From NCBI GenBank assembly GCA_027532555.1, contig JAPZTJ010000009.1:186001-250000 (forward strand): DNA of 64,000 nt, in the 5' to 3' direction. Shown in pieces: positions 17,683 to 27,436 of the stretch (position 1 is the stretch's first letter; every line of letters starts with the position of its first letter). The notes under the pieces are model-generated. The model ran no database searches and was not told the DNA's origin. It saw nothing but the letters and a program-made list of their open reading frames with translations. The translations under genes were made by a program, and so were the position numbers. This stretch comes from Aquidulcibacter sp. (GTDB lineage: Bacteria; Pseudomonadota; Alphaproteobacteria; Caulobacterales; Aquidulcibacteraceae).

Positions 17683-18576
17683 GTGAAACTTTTACGCGCC
17701 GCGACATTGAACGTTCGTGATCTCAAGCGGTCGGAGGCTTTGTACCGCGACTGGCTGTTTTATCGCACGGTGGAAAGCGGCGTTCTGGCGCGTGACCTTG
17801 CCTGTTCTTGGGGTGCACCTAACAGCGCTGGCCTGCCCTATGTCGTGATGCAGCCAGAGAGCGGGGCTGATATCTATCTGCGGCTGGTGCAGGATGAGCC
17901 GCATCCCGATTACGAAGCGCTGAAAACCTACGGCTGGGCCGCCATTGAAATCTGCGTCGACGATGTTCTGAAAGTGAATGAACGGATGCTGCAAAGCCCG
18001 TTCAAGATTATCGGACCACCGCGCGAATTGGACGGCATGCCCGCCATCTTCCCGATGCAAGTTCAAGGCCCTGATGATGAGATCGTCTATCTGACCCAAA
18101 TCCGAGATGATTTGCCGATGTATGATCTACCCCGTGCGACCAGCCTGATTGATCGCCAGTTCATCCATGTCTGTGCGGTTTCAGATCTGACTGGCGCGCT
18201 CACCTGGTGCCAAAACGTGCTGGGTCTTAGCTTTGGGCGCGATATGGATATCGTCTACACCATGTTGGCCAATGCCTTCGGGGTGCCGTTTGAACAGAAG
18301 TTCACCATCGCGACGCTGACCCACGACCGCGATGTCTTTTTTGAGTTCGACCAATTGCCACCCGCTGCCGGGCCACGTCCCGGCTGGAAAGACCGCCTGC
18401 CACAAGGGGTTAGCCTCTCCACCATTGTCTTGCCCGACTTCCGTGAGCGGGTGCGAGAGCATGCCAAATGGCTCATCACGCCACCGACCGTGCATCAAGG
18501 CGAGATTTATCAGGGCAAGCGGGCCGCCACGATGCGCGGCCCCGATGGGATTTTGTTTGAACTGGTCGAGCTATGA
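17683..18576 (+). CDS. VOC superfamily (glyoxalase/dioxygenase-fold) protein
   Basis: 297 residues, two tandem VOC beta-alpha-beta-beta-beta halves (about residues 1-140 and 160-297). GTG start at 17683 with a strong GGGAGGAAG six bases upstream; the frame extends to 17566 but only through the divergent DUF1330 start. Possible metal ligands include the His in QFIHVCAVSDL and Glu residues in GILFELVEL and AIEICVDD, but the full site is not certain. Such proteins act as extradiol dioxygenases, lyases, isomerases or binding proteins. Translationally coupled (ATGA) to the CurA-like reductase that follows, so a joint role in small-molecule degradation is likely. Confidence 0.8.
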   Translation: MKLLRAATLNVRDLKRSEALYRDWLFYRTVESGVLARDLACSWGAPNSAGLPYVVMQPESGADIYLRLVQDEPHPDYEALKTYGWAAIEICVDDVLKVNERMLQSPFKIIGPPRELDGMPAIFPMQVQGPDDEIVYLTQIRDDLPMYDLPRATSLIDRQFIHVCAVSDLTGALTWCQNVLGLSFGRDMDIVYTMLANAFGVPFEQKFTIATLTHDRDVFFEFDQLPPAAGPRPGWKDRLPQGVSLSTIVLPDFRERVREHAKWLITPPTVHQGEIYQGKRAATMRGPDGILFELVEL

Positions 18577-19577
18577 AGCAAGTCGTCCTCAAGCATGTCC
18601 TCACCGCTCGACCCTGTGCCGATGATTTTGCTTTAGTCGAAGCGGACACCCCGATTTGTCCTGAAGGTGGGGTTTTGGCGCGGGTGGTGCACCTCTCACT
18701 CGACCCTTATGTCGGCTCGCGCCTGCGCGGCAAGCATATGGGTGAACCGGCCCCTCTGCCCGGCGTGGACGCCATTCCAGGTGCCGCTGTCTGCCAAGTG
18801 CTGGAAAGCAAGGCAGCAGGGGTCAAAGCGGGGGATTGGGTTCATGCGATGGAAGTGGGCTGGCGGGAAATGGCGGACTTAGGGCCGGGTACGTTCAGGC
18901 TGCTTGATCCAAAAGCCGCGCCTCTAGCCGCCCATGCAGGCGTGTTGGGTATGCCGGGCCTAACGGCGTGGGCGGGGATGACACAGCTGGCCAAGGTCGG
19001 CCCCGGCGATATCGTGCTGGTTGACGCGGCTGCCGGCCCCGTTGGCGGCACCGTGGGCCAAATCGCCCGCATCAAAGGGGCAAAGCGGGTCGTGGGTATC
19101 GCAGGTGGGCCCGAGAAATGCGCCCTCGTCACCGAAACCTATGGCTTCGACGCTTGTATTGATTACAAGCAAGGTGGTTGGGAGCAGGCCCTGACAGAGG
19201 CTTTGCCAGAGCCTCCGACCGTTTATTTCGAGAATGTCTCCACCCAGATGGCGTCTAAAGCGCTGATGCGCTTAGCGCTTTATGGGCGCATGGTCTTGTG
19301 TGGACTGGTCGATCAGTATCACGCCGATCAACCACCGCCCGGTCTCAACGCGGGTCTGATCGTCGGCAAGCGCGCGCAAGTCATGGGGCTTGTGGTCTAT
19401 GATTTCTATCCTGAGTGGGACGCCTTTGTGAAAGAGGCCAGCGCTTGGATTGGGGATGGCACATTGGCTTTCAAGGAAGACCGCGTTGCCGGTTTAGAAG
19501 CCACTCCTGCTCTGTTTGAGCGGCTGATGCAGGGCCAGAACATTGGCAAAGCTGTGGTCAGCGTCTCTGCCGAATAG
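18573..19577 (+). CDS. Zinc-independent medium-chain NADP-dependent oxidoreductase (CurA/LTB4-DH type)
   Basis: 334 residues. GroES-like N-terminal half with LSLDPYVGSRLRG typical of the leukotriene B4 dehydrogenase/curcumin reductase branch, then a Rossmann domain with AAAGPVGGTVGQIARIKGA in place of the usual glycine motif, YFENVS and GRMVLCGLVDQY. Reduces the C=C bond of alpha,beta-unsaturated ketones using NADPH. The ATG overlaps the stop of the VOC gene. Substrate unknown. Confidence 0.9.
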   Translation: MKQVVLKHVLTARPCADDFALVEADTPICPEGGVLARVVHLSLDPYVGSRLRGKHMGEPAPLPGVDAIPGAAVCQVLESKAAGVKAGDWVHAMEVGWREMADLGPGTFRLLDPKAAPLAAHAGVLGMPGLTAWAGMTQLAKVGPGDIVLVDAAAGPVGGTVGQIARIKGAKRVVGIAGGPEKCALVTETYGFDACIDYKQGGWEQALTEALPEPPTVYFENVSTQMASKALMRLALYGRMVLCGLVDQYHADQPPPGLNAGLIVGKRAQVMGLVVYDFYPEWDAFVKEASAWIGDGTLAFKEDRVAGLEATPALFERLMQGQNIGKAVVSVSAE

Positions 19578-19605
19578 CACCGAGGGTGCGCTCTTTTGCC
19601 GCTTG

Positions 19606-19628
19606 AATGAAAGGATATATCATTTAAT
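19606..19628. promoter_or_regulatory. Second GATATATC element, upstream of the membrane-protein gene
   Basis: Core GATATATC at 19614-19621 within AAAGGATATATCATT. Aligned with the reverse complement of the 17647 element it shares GGATATATC and TTT three bases on. It lies about 50 bases before the ATG at 19668. Confidence 0.35.
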
Positions 19629-19667
19629 GTGCGGAAAGAGGGCTTAGGCGAGAGACTGGGGAGAATC

Positions 19668-20351
19668 ATGGTCATCAATGAAGTCGATGTTGTGCGCTGG
19701 CTGCATATTCTGGCCATGGTCTATTGGCTGGGCGGTGAGTGGGGCGTGTTCCAAACCTCCTATCACGTGACCAATCGCGACCTCAGCTTGGATGAGCGTC
19801 GCCGTCACATGGAGACTGCCTATCGCATCGATATTCTGGCGCGAACGGGCATCATCATGTTGCTGCCGCTTGGCCTGCACATGGGCCATCTCTATGGCTT
19901 CGCGCCCTTTCTGGATGGATTAGGTCTCCCGATCATGTGGACCTTGTCGCTGTCTTGGTTGGCACTGTGCTGGGCTGCCTTTTTCACGCGTGAGACGGAT
20001 ATGGGCATAACTTTGACGAAGCTGGATGAGAAAGTTCGCTTTGTCTTGATTCCCGTCCTGTTCGCAGTGTCGATCCTTGCGTTTATGGGCCAAGGACCGC
20101 TGGCGATTGAGACAGGCTCTTACTGGTATCCCGCCAAAATGTTCACTTATGCCTTGATGCTGGTGTTTGGGCTGGGCCTGCGCTTTATCATGCGGGAATG
20201 GACGACTTTGTTCCGCGTGCTTGCTGAAGGGCCGAATCAAGCAGCGCAAACCCAGTTGGAAATCTCCATCGGGCGCGGGCGGATGATTGCCTATTGCTAT
20301 TGGATCGGGATTGCCACGACCGCCTTTTTTGGCGCGGTTAAGCCCTTCTAA
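19668..20351 (+). CDS. Polytopic inner membrane protein, unknown function
   Basis: 227 residues with about six hydrophobic helices. His residues in or near helices (WLHILAMVYWLGG, LGLHMGHLYG) and the WLHI start recall CopD/DUF2269-like haem- or copper-linked membrane proteins, but the likeness is weak. The ATG at 19668 has GGGGAG seven bases upstream; a GTG at 19629 is in frame but less likely. It lies 90 bases behind the CurA-like gene with its own GATATATC element, so it may be separately initiated. Confidence 0.7.
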   Translation: MVINEVDVVRWLHILAMVYWLGGEWGVFQTSYHVTNRDLSLDERRRHMETAYRIDILARTGIIMLLPLGLHMGHLYGFAPFLDGLGLPIMWTLSLSWLALCWAAFFTRETDMGITLTKLDEKVRFVLIPVLFAVSILAFMGQGPLAIETGSYWYPAKMFTYALMLVFGLGLRFIMREWTTLFRVLAEGPNQAAQTQLEISIGRGRMIAYCYWIGIATTAFFGAVKPF

Positions 20352-20369
20352 CACTGGCCAGAAACGTCA

Positions 20370-20396
20370 AACGCCCGACCATAAAGGCCGGGCGTT
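20370..20396. terminator. Terminator hairpin between convergent units
   Basis: Stem AACGCCCG / CGGGCGTT with an 11-base loop that can pair further (CC/GG). It lies 18 bases after the plus-strand membrane-protein gene and 7 bases after the minus-strand microgene stop; T-runs are poor on both sides (TTTGACGTTT on the minus strand), so strength is uncertain. Confidence 0.55.
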
Positions 20397-20403
20397 CAGA
20401 CGA

Positions 20404-20511
20404 TCAGCGCAGGGCACGCCGGGTCTGCGCCGGGAAGAATTCCGGCGATAGGGACGCTGCACCTAGACTGAAAGCGGGGGGACGACGCCAGTCCGGATGT
20501 GCTGCATCCAT
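20404..20511 (-). CDS. Possible leaderless 35-codon gene (or small RNA)
   Basis: Minus-strand ORF from ATG 20511: starts MDAAHPDWRRPPAFSLG and ends FFPAQTRRALR; basic, Pro-rich, no membrane segment. No Shine-Dalgarno is possible because the predicted -10 element ends only 7 bases before the ATG, so the message would start at or next to the A of ATG. The frame is open upstream to 20581 but that runs through the promoter. Evidence is the promoter-ORF-terminator arrangement only; family not recognised. A non-coding RNA of about 140 bases from the same promoter is an equal alternative. Confidence 0.4.
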   Translation of the reverse strand: MDAAHPDWRRPPAFSLGAASLSPEFFPAQTRRALR

Positions 20512-20518
20512 GAGTGGC

Positions 20519-20547
20519 AAGATAGCAACATCCAAAAAGAAAAGCAA
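20519..20547 (-). promoter_or_regulatory. Promoter of the leaderless microgene
   Basis: Minus strand: -35 TTGCTT (20547-20542), 17-base spacer, -10 TATCTT (20524-20519) preceded by GC, giving GCTATCTT, close to the Caulobacter GCTANAWC form. It sits in a markedly AT-rich stretch (20520-20590) between lolA and the microgene. Confidence 0.55.
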
Positions 20548-20601
20548 GATTAAAAGTATTTAATTGTTGCGTGTGACGCAATTGTCACAATTTCGCGAGC
20601 A

Positions 20602-21225
20602 TTAGTTCTTGGGGTTGTACTGGCGGGTCGGCCCTGGGGTGACAAAAAGGCTCTGATTGATCGCGGCACCTGTGGCAGCTTCAACCAGACGTACCCGTGT
20701 TACCCGGCCCTGACGATCGGCAATCGCCCATTCGCGCAATTGCTTAGCGGTATCATCATAGATGATGGTCAATTCACCATCGGCCTGACGGGCCTTGTCG
20801 CGCACCGCCATGATGGTCATCCCACCACGCTTTTCGACGCCAGTCACCAACACGTCTTTTTCCAAGCTCACATTGGCCTTGAGCAAGAAGTACAAAGGCG
20901 TCTTGCGCAGGGGATAGCGGTCGGTGGTGCGTAAGCGCCTGTCCTGCAGGCTGACTGTCTCGCCATCAGATATCAGCAACAGCGGCGAAGGTGCATCATA
21001 CTCAAACCGCACTTTGCCGGGCCGCTGCAACCAAAAGCGCCCACCGACTGTACTGCCATCGGGATTGGTCTGCAGGAACCGACCTTGAATACGCGTGATC
21101 GCATTGATCGATTGGGTCAGCGAAGCGATGGTTGCCGTACGCTGGGCGGGTGCTAAGGCTTGCGCCAGGCCAAAGCTTGGCATCAGGCCAATCAGTCCAG
21201 CGAGAAGAAGGTAACGTCTGTTCAT
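20602..21225 (-). CDS. lolA: Outer-membrane lipoprotein carrier protein LolA
   Basis: 207 residues from the ATG at 21225 (GTG 21231 also in frame). Signal peptide (LLLAGLIGLMPSFGLAQ), then the LolA half-barrel: RIQGRFLQTNPDGSTVGGRFWLQRPGKVRFEYD is the family signature, with LLISDGETVSLQD following. It carries lipoproteins through the periplasm from LolCDE to the outer membrane. Directly downstream of ftsK (75-base gap) on the same strand, a common alphaproteobacterial order. Confidence 0.92.
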   Translation of the reverse strand: MNRRYLLLAGLIGLMPSFGLAQALAPAQRTATIASLTQSINAITRIQGRFLQTNPDGSTVGGRFWLQRPGKVRFEYDAPSPLLLISDGETVSLQDRRLRTTDRYPLRKTPLYFLLKANVSLEKDVLVTGVEKRGGMTIMAVRDKARQADGELTIIYDDTAKQLREWAIADRQGRVTRVRLVEAATGAAINQSLFVTPGPTRQYNPKN

Positions 21226-21306
21226 GGCCACGTTTTAGGTTTCCGATAAGGCGATTTTACGGCCAACCCTAAGACGTAACGGCTACGGAGTTAAGGCCCC
21301 CAAACC

Positions 21307-23748
21307 TTACCCGTGATCCGGCAACAGAATCTCGCGCTTGCCGGCATGGTTCGGTGGGCTGATCATGCCTTCTTGTTCCATGCGTTCAATCAAGCTGGCG
21401 GCGCGATTATAGCCCAAGGACAGACGGCGCTGCAGATAAGAGGTCGAGGCCTTGCGGTCCCGCGCCACGATGGCAACCGCGCGGTCAAACAAATCATTGC
21501 CAGAGCCTGCCATGCCATCCAGATCGGCCCCATCGGCGTAGGGATTGTCTTCGTCGGCATCGGCGGTGATCTCGTCGAAATATTCCGGCGCGCCTTGCGC
21601 TTTCAGGCTCGCGACAATTTCTTCGACTTCCTTGTCGGCAACAAACGGCCCATGCAGGCGGCGCATTTTGCCGCCTTGCGCCATGTAAAGCAGGTCGCCT
21701 TGGCCCAAGAGCTGCTCGGCACCTTGCTCACCCAAAATGGTGCGGCTGTCGATCTTGGAGGTGACTGAGTAGGAGATGCGGGTTGGGAAGTTGGCCTTGA
21801 TTGTACCGGTGATGACATCCACGGAAGGACGTTGCGTCGCCATAATCAAATGAATGCCCGCTGCCCGCGCCATTTGCGCCAATCGCTGCACCGCGCCTTC
21901 AATATCCTTGCCTGCCACCAGCATTAGATCGGCCATTTCGTCGATCACCACGACGATATACGGCATGTGGTCGAGCTCAAAGGTCTCGGTTTCATAGATT
22001 GGCTTGCCGGTCTCGCGGTCCCAGCCCGTCTGCATGGTGCGCGAGAAGGTCTCGTTTTTGGCTTGGGCTTCAGCTGCGCGCTGGTTGTAGCCGCCAATAT
22101 TGCGGACGCCGATTTTCGACATTTTCCGGTAGCGGTCTTCCATCTCGCGCACAGCCCATTTCAGAGCGGCGACAGCCTTTTTCGGGTCGGTCACAACCGG
22201 GGCGAGTAGGTGCGGAATCCCGTCATAGACTGACAGTTCCAGCATTTTTGGGTCGATCATGATGAAACGGCACTGCTGCGGCGTCATCTTATAAAGGAGC
22301 GACAGGATCATGGCATTGATGCCAACCGACTTACCCGAGCCGGTGGTCCCGGCGATCAGCAAGTGGGGCATGCGGGCAAGGTCAGCAACCGAAGGCTCGC
22401 CGCCAATGGTTTCACCTAGCGCCAGAGGCAGTTCTTGGCGACCGCTCTCATAATCATTGGTCGATAGGAGGTCGCGCAGATAGACTGTTTCGCGCCGCGC
22501 ATTTGGCAATTCGATGCCGATGGCATTGCGGCCGGGCACAACAGCGATGCGGCAAGCTTGTACCGACATAGAGCGGGCCACATCATCGGCCAGACCGATC
22601 ACGCGCGCCGATTTTACCCCTGCTGCGGGCTCTAACTCATATAGGGTTACGACAGGGCCGGGGCGCACATTGAGGATCTCGCCCTTCACGCCAAAGTCGC
22701 TCAACACGGTCATTAACAGGCGGGCATTTTGTTTCAGGCCTGCCTCATCATGATGGGCGACCCGAGGCTTTGGCTTGGCCAAGAGGTCAAGACGCGGCAA
22801 TTCAAAGTCTGCGCCTGCAGGATACATCGGCAGGACGCCTTGGGCCTCACGGCCGGCACGCTCTGATTGTCTGGGGCTTTTTGGCCGCTCGATGGGGATA
22901 TCGCTAGCGGGATACCCGGGCGCTTCATAGGTCGTGGTATGGACTTCAGGCTCGCGCCAGACATCGCGCGCTGCACCGACTTTCGCGTCCGTTGGGGCAA
23001 AACGGGCAGCAATCGAGGCTACATCATGGGGGTCAATCTCACGGGTGGCGACGGGGCGCTCAGCCTTTTTTCGTGTGGTGGTTGCTGGTTTGCGGGTTGG
23101 GGCCTTGGCCACGCCAAAGCGCTCCATCAAACCATCTGCGGCGACCCGCAAGCTGGCCCAGCCATAGGTGGCCGCATCAATGGCGGCGTCAAAGTCGGTC
23201 CGCTTCAGCTGCATCGCGACACTACCGCAAGCAATAGCAATAGCAAAAGCGATGACGGCACCAAAGCCCTCACCACTTTGCGCGCCAGAGAAGGGCATAG
23301 CAAAGATGTGTAAGATGCTGTCGCCAATCAGACCACCAAGCCCAGTCCGCATCGGCCAAGATGGCGCATGGGGTAGGCCAGATACGGCGGCTGCAAACAT
23401 CACAACGCCCAGCGCTGCCAGCCAAGCGCGCAAGCGCAAGCGCGGCACACCACCGGGGCCTCGGATCAATGCAAGGAAACAAAAGGAGATGAGGGCCAGA
23501 AGTGCTGGAATGATTGCGATGCCGAGTAGTTGCAACACGAAGTCAGCCAAAGTTGCACCGGGCTCACCCAGCCAATTTGACGTTTTGCTGCTGCCAGAAA
23601 CATTCCAGCTGGGATCTTGTGCGTTGAAAGTCATGGTCGCGAGGCTCATGACGGTGCCGCCAAGGATGCCTGCACCCAATAGCCCGTCACGCGTCACGCG
23701 CTGGCGCCAATGCAGTGTATCTTGTTTTGACTGTGTGCGCGCACCCAT
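21307..23748 (-). CDS. ftsK: DNA translocase FtsK
   Basis: 813 residues. N-terminal membrane domain with four helices (about residues 20-190), a linker rich in Pro, Arg and Lys that is short for the family, then the alpha-beta motor with Walker A GTTGSGKS, Walker [11 protein letters not shown] and [12 protein letters not shown], and a winged-helix gamma domain ([22 protein letters not shown]) that reads KOPS-like DNA signals. It pumps the chromosome termini across the closing septum and activates XerCD. The neighbours lolA and phhB are on the same strand. Confidence 0.97.
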   Translation of the reverse strand: MGARTQSKQDTLHWRQRVTRDGLLGAGILGGTVMSLATMTFNAQDPSWNVSGSSKTSNWLGEPGATLADFVLQLLGIAIIPALLALISFCFLALIRGPGGVPRLRLRAWLAALGVVMFAAAVSGLPHAPSWPMRTGLGGLIGDSILHIFAMPFSGAQSGEGFGAVIAFAIAIACGSVAMQLKRTDFDAAIDAATYGWASLRVAADGLMERFGVAKAPTRKPATTTRKKAERPVATREIDPHDVASIAARFAPTDAKVGAARDVWREPEVHTTTYEAPGYPASDIPIERPKSPRQSERAGREAQGVLPMYPAGADFELPRLDLLAKPKPRVAHHDEAGLKQNARLLMTVLSDFGVKGEILNVRPGPVVTLYELEPAAGVKSARVIGLADDVARSMSVQACRIAVVPGRNAIGIELPNARRETVYLRDLLSTNDYESGRQELPLALGETIGGEPSVADLARMPHLLIAGTTGSGKSVGINAMILSLLYKMTPQQCRFIMIDPKMLELSVYDGIPHLLAPVVTDPKKAVAALKWAVREMEDRYRKMSKIGVRNIGGYNQRAAEAQAKNETFSRTMQTGWDRETGKPIYETETFELDHMPYIVVVIDEMADLMLVAGKDIEGAVQRLAQMARAAGIHLIMATQRPSVDVITGTIKANFPTRISYSVTSKIDSRTILGEQGAEQLLGQGDLLYMAQGGKMRRLHGPFVADKEVEEIVASLKAQGAPEYFDEITADADEDNPYADGADLDGMAGSGNDLFDRAVAIVARDRKASTSYLQRRLSLGYNRAASLIERMEQEGMISPPNHAGKREILLPDHG

Positions 23749-23874
23749 GTCACAATCCCGTAAGCCAATAGCGAAAGGCCGCAGGGGCCCAATGTCCTAT
23801 GGGATACAAAGGGTTTGCGTGGTTATCACCGAGTTAAATTAACTCTTTTTTTCTGAAATTAGAGGTCGTCAATC

Positions 23875-24168
23875 TCAGTTTGCCGCACTGGCGTCCATAA
23901 AGCTGGCCAACTCAACATCCAAATTCGTCACACCATCGGCATCGTGGGTGGCCAGAAGGACATGGACTTTGGCATAAACATTGAACCACTCGGGATGATG
24001 GTCCATCTGTTCCGCCTTCAAGGCCACACGCGTCATCCAGCCAAAAGCTTGCTTGAAATCGGCAAAGTTGAAGGTCTTTTCAATGGCTGCGCGCCCGGCA
24101 ACTTCTTGCCAGCCAGCTAGGCCTGCAATGGCTTCTTGTGGGGTCATTTTGATCAGGTCGCGTGCCAT
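23875..24168 (-). CDS. phhB: Pterin-4a-carbinolamine dehydratase
   Basis: 97 residues, full family length. Contains [32 protein letters not shown] in short pieces: FNF.DF..AF, the MDHHPEW active-site His pair and NVY...V.L.THD. Dehydrates 4a-hydroxytetrahydropterin; in bacteria it supports aromatic amino acid hydroxylation or molybdopterin/folate recycling. No phenylalanine hydroxylase gene is nearby. Confidence 0.93.
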   Translation of the reverse strand: MARDLIKMTPQEAIAGLAGWQEVAGRAAIEKTFNFADFKQAFGWMTRVALKAEQMDHHPEWFNVYAKVHVLLATHDADGVTNLDVELASFMDASAAN

Positions 24169-24203
24169 GCTCTTCTCGTATTTGGATGTATCGTCTTACA
24201 AAA

Positions 24204-24229
24204 AACCCCTCCCAAATTTGGGAGGGGTT
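24204..24229 (-). terminator. Terminator of ftsH
   Basis: A perfect 26-bp palindrome with arms AACCCCTCCC...GGGAGGGGTT around AAATTT. On the minus strand it is followed by TTTTG, 15 bases after the ftsH stop, and precedes phhB. It fits a Rho-independent terminator. Confidence 0.85.
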
Positions 24230-24243
24230 GGGACTTGTTGAGA

Positions 24244-26166
24244 TCAAGCCGGAGAAGGTTCCGGGCCGGTGGAGGTCGTCCCCCCGCTCTTCTTGCCAAT
24301 GGTTGGCAAGGCGGAAGAAGGTCCTGCCGGAGGTCTCGTCACCGCATCATCGCGCTTGATGGAGCCGCCTTCGAGCAAGATTTTGATTTCCTCACCCGAC
24401 AGGGTTTCATATTCCAACAAGCCTTGCGCTAAGACTTCCAAATCCGCGCGACGCTCGGTCAAGATACGGGTTGCCTCAGCATTACCCCACTCAACGAGGC
24501 GACGAACCTCTTTGTCGATGGTTTGCGCGGTGGCTTCCGATACATTCTGCGTCCGCGAGACGGAGTGGCCCAAGAAGACTTCTTCTTGGTTTTCGCCGTA
24601 AGCAACCGTACCCAATTCGTCTGAGAAGCCCCAGCGGGTCACCATGGCACGGGCCAAGCGGGTTGCCTGTTCGATGTCGGACGAGGCACCAGAGGTGATG
24701 GCATCCTTACCGAAGATCAATTCCTCGGCGACGCGACCACCCATCATAACGGCCAGACGGCTCATCATTTGGCGATAGCTAAAGGACAATTTGTCCCGCT
24801 CTGGCAATTGCATCACCATGCCCAAGGCGCGGCCACGTGGAATGATCGTGGCTTTGTGGACGGGGTCTGTGTGGGGAACGGTCAAAGCCACCAACGCATG
24901 GCCACCTTCATGATAGGCGGTCAGGCTCTTTTCTTCGATGGTCATCGCCATGGTCTTGCGCTCAACGCCCATCAGGATTTTGTCCTTGGCGTCTTCGAAC
25001 TCTTGCATGGTGACCAGACGGCGGCCACGACGGGCAGCCAGCAGGGCCGCTTCATTGACGAGGTTCATCAAGTCAGCACCCGAGAAGCCGGGGCAGCCAC
25101 GAGCGATGGTCTTTGCGTCGACGTCGGACGACAAAGGCACATTGCGCATGTGAACTTTCAAGACCTTCTCGCGGCCCGAAATATCGGGCAGGCCAACGGT
25201 GACCTGACGGTCAAAACGGCCTGGACGCAACAAAGCAGGGTCCAATACGTCTGGACGGTTGGTCGCAGCGATGATGATGATGCCTTCATTGGCTTCAAAA
25301 CCATCCATCTCGACCAAAAGCTGGTTCAAGGTTTGCTCACGCTCATCATTGCCGCCGCCGAGACCGGCACCACGGTGGCGACCGACGGCATCGATTTCGT
25401 CGATGAAGATGATGCAAGGCGCATTCTTCTTGGCTTGCTCAAACATGTCGCGCACCCGGCTCGCGCCGACGCCGACGAACATTTCAACAAAGTCCGAACC
25501 AGAAATCGTGAAGAAAGGCACATTGGCTTCGCCAGCAACCGCACGCGCGGTCAAAGTCTTACCCGTACCTGGCGGGCCGACCAGCAGCGCGCCTTTGGGG
25601 ATCTTTCCGCCCAAGCGCTGGAACTTCGAAGGGTCCTTCAAGAAGTCGACGACTTCTTGCAATTCTTCGCGGGCTTCATCAATGCCAGCGACGTCTTCGA
25701 AGGTCACTTTGTTCTTGTTTTCGGTCAGCAGTTTCGCCTTGGACTTACCAAAGCCCATCGCACCGCCTTTACCGCCACCGCCAGACATCTGGCGCATCAA
25801 GAAGAACCAAAGGCCGACCATGATCAGCAACGGCAACAGGTTCGCGATCAGCGCAGTCAAGAAATTGGCCCGCGGCACCTCTTCAATGCGAATCTCGGCA
25901 TTGGATTTTTCCAAGCGCGCCAACAGGTCAGTCGCAGGCGTCGGGACCACAGCAACAAAGGCCTTGTCATCTTGCATGCGGCCACGCGCTTGGGGACCAG
26001 TGATCGTGACTTCCTTCACGCGCCCGTTGTCCACTTCGGTCAACAGGGTCGAATAAGGCATCGTTGTCATCGAGGCCGACGGGGACGGACGGTTCATTAA
26101 GGTGAACACTGTCACCAGTGCCAAAGCCAAAAATCCCCAGATTGCAAGATCGCGCAGCTTCATCAT
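24244..26166 (-). CDS. ftsH: ATP-dependent zinc metalloprotease FtsH
   Basis: 640 residues. Two membrane helices (about 8-24 and 103-123) flank a periplasmic domain; then an AAA+ module with GPPGTGKT (197-204), [10 protein letters not shown] (Walker B), the [11 protein letters not shown] pore/second region, and the M41 protease with HEGGH (419-423). Degrades membrane and short-lived cytosolic proteins such as sigma-32 and LpxC in relatives. ATG ATG doublet at the start; 26166 or 26163. In the usual order pal-cpoB-tilS-ftsH. Confidence 0.97.
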   Translation of the reverse strand: MMKLRDLAIWGFLALALVTVFTLMNRPSPSASMTTMPYSTLLTEVDNGRVKEVTITGPQARGRMQDDKAFVAVVPTPATDLLARLEKSNAEIRIEEVPRANFLTALIANLLPLLIMVGLWFFLMRQMSGGGGKGGAMGFGKSKAKLLTENKNKVTFEDVAGIDEAREELQEVVDFLKDPSKFQRLGGKIPKGALLVGPPGTGKTLTARAVAGEANVPFFTISGSDFVEMFVGVGASRVRDMFEQAKKNAPCIIFIDEIDAVGRHRGAGLGGGNDEREQTLNQLLVEMDGFEANEGIIIIAATNRPDVLDPALLRPGRFDRQVTVGLPDISGREKVLKVHMRNVPLSSDVDAKTIARGCPGFSGADLMNLVNEAALLAARRGRRLVTMQEFEDAKDKILMGVERKTMAMTIEEKSLTAYHEGGHALVALTVPHTDPVHKATIIPRGRALGMVMQLPERDKLSFSYRQMMSRLAVMMGGRVAEELIFGKDAITSGASSDIEQATRLARAMVTRWGFSDELGTVAYGENQEEVFLGHSVSRTQNVSEATAQTIDKEVRRLVEWGNAEATRILTERRADLEVLAQGLLEYETLSGEEIKILLEGGSIKRDDAVTRPPAGPSSALPTIGKKSGGTTSTGPEPSPA

Positions 26167-26296
26167 TATCTCTTTCTGAAATCACCACTCTTTATGAGAA
26201 GTGATTAATCACCCTGCCGCATTGTTTTGTGGCGGACTAGACTAACATAGTCGTTCAATCCAATCATGTAAGCCCATCTTCTGCTCGAATTCGATT

Positions 26297-27436
26297 TTAT
26301 TGGGTTACAAATTCGTGTGGTTGACGTGAAATGCCCAAAAGTCGCGCGTACTGGCTCTGGCGTGTTGGGCTTTGGACGGCCTGTTGTCCGCGTCGAGCCG
26401 GGGCGAGCTCAAAGAAAAACCTGTCACCCTTTCGTGCAACCCTTACCCCGCCAAGGGTTCTGGGCTGAGCTGGGTTTGCCATAAGACCTTCTACCAATCG
26501 GCCCAGTTTTTCGGCCTCTGGTGCTCGCTCAGTCTGGGTGAGGCTATAAATCAACCAGCCTAAGGCCCGCTCAATTACGACTGGTTCTCCTTCGCTAAGC
26601 GAGGTCGCATTTAGTTGCCAGCCTGCTTCGACCGGGGTCAGTTTGCACCGCTTCAATAGGTCCCACGTGGCATGTTCCTGCGCCGATCTCAGCGCATCAG
26701 CTATGGCCGCAAGGCGAACAATGCGCTCAAGGTCTACCCCGTGCGCGGCCATCTCTTGCACCAGCTTACGCGTCCGAATGCGGGCAAAATCTAGATTCTG
26801 ATTGCTTTCATCTTCCAGCCAATCTTGACCTTCATGCATAAGCCAAGCGCGCAAATCGGCTCGTTTTAGCCCCAAAAGGGGTCGTCCCAGCAGATTTGGG
26901 GCCTCAATCTGGGCAAAAGGATTGATCGCTACTTCTGCCATACCAGCTAAACCGTCTAAGCCCGATTGCCGCGCCAAGCGCCAGCAAACAGTCTCAACCT
27001 GATCGTCCCAGGTGTGGCCAACGAGGATCATTTTGGCGCTCACGCGTTGTGCCACAGACGCTAAAGCCTGATAGCGCGCTTGTCGTGCCCAAGCCTGCAG
27101 CCCACCATGTGCGGGCCGATCATCCAACCGAACGACCTCTCCAGAAAGGCCAAGCGCGCGTGCCCAAGCAATGGCTTGGGCCGAATCGGCAGCCGAATTT
27201 GGGCGCAGTCCGTGATCAACTGAAGCGACATAGAGCGGCGCGCCCGTAATCTTCGCCCATTGGCTGGCCATCCGGCACAAAGCCATACTGTCACCACCGC
27301 CAGACAAGGCGATCAGCATGGGCGAGCCAAATTCTTTTTGCCAATGGTCCAGCTTTGAAAAGAAGTGGGGCAGAGCGTGGCCAATTGGGCAAGGCGCGGG
27401 GTCTTCCGCACCATTGGCCACTAGGTGGCCGGGCAC
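26297..27436 (-). CDS. tilS: tRNA(Ile)-lysidine synthetase
   Basis: 379 residues. PP-loop ATPase that converts C34 of the AUA-reading tRNA-Ile to lysidine. SGGGDSMAL P-loop near residue 45, VDHGLRPNS, GHTWDDQVET and R..LL...R motifs of the N-terminal domain; the C-terminal region is shorter and less conserved. The start overlaps the end of cpoB by 16 bases, so the two are likely coupled. Confidence 0.92.
   Translation of the reverse strand: MPGHLVANGAEDPAPCPIGHALPHFFSKLDHWQKEFGSPMLIALSGGGDSMALCRMASQWAKITGAPLYVASVDHGLRPNSAADSAQAIAWARALGLSGEVVRLDDRPAHGGLQAWARQARYQALASVAQRVSAKMILVGHTWDDQVETVCWRLARQSGLDGLAGMAEVAINPFAQIEAPNLLGRPLLGLKRADLRAWLMHEGQDWLEDESNQNLDFARIRTRKLVQEMAAHGVDLERIVRLAAIADALRSAQEHATWDLLKRCKLTPVEAGWQLNATSLSEGEPVVIERALGWLIYSLTQTERAPEAEKLGRLVEGLMANPAQPRTLGGVRVARKGDRFFFELAPARRGQQAVQSPTRQSQYARLLGISRQPHEFVTQ

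Noticed and set aside
24769..26100. 443-codon plus-strand ORF opposite ftsH
   Set aside because: Antisense shadow of a conserved gene, rich in His/Gln/Arg as expected from reversed codons.
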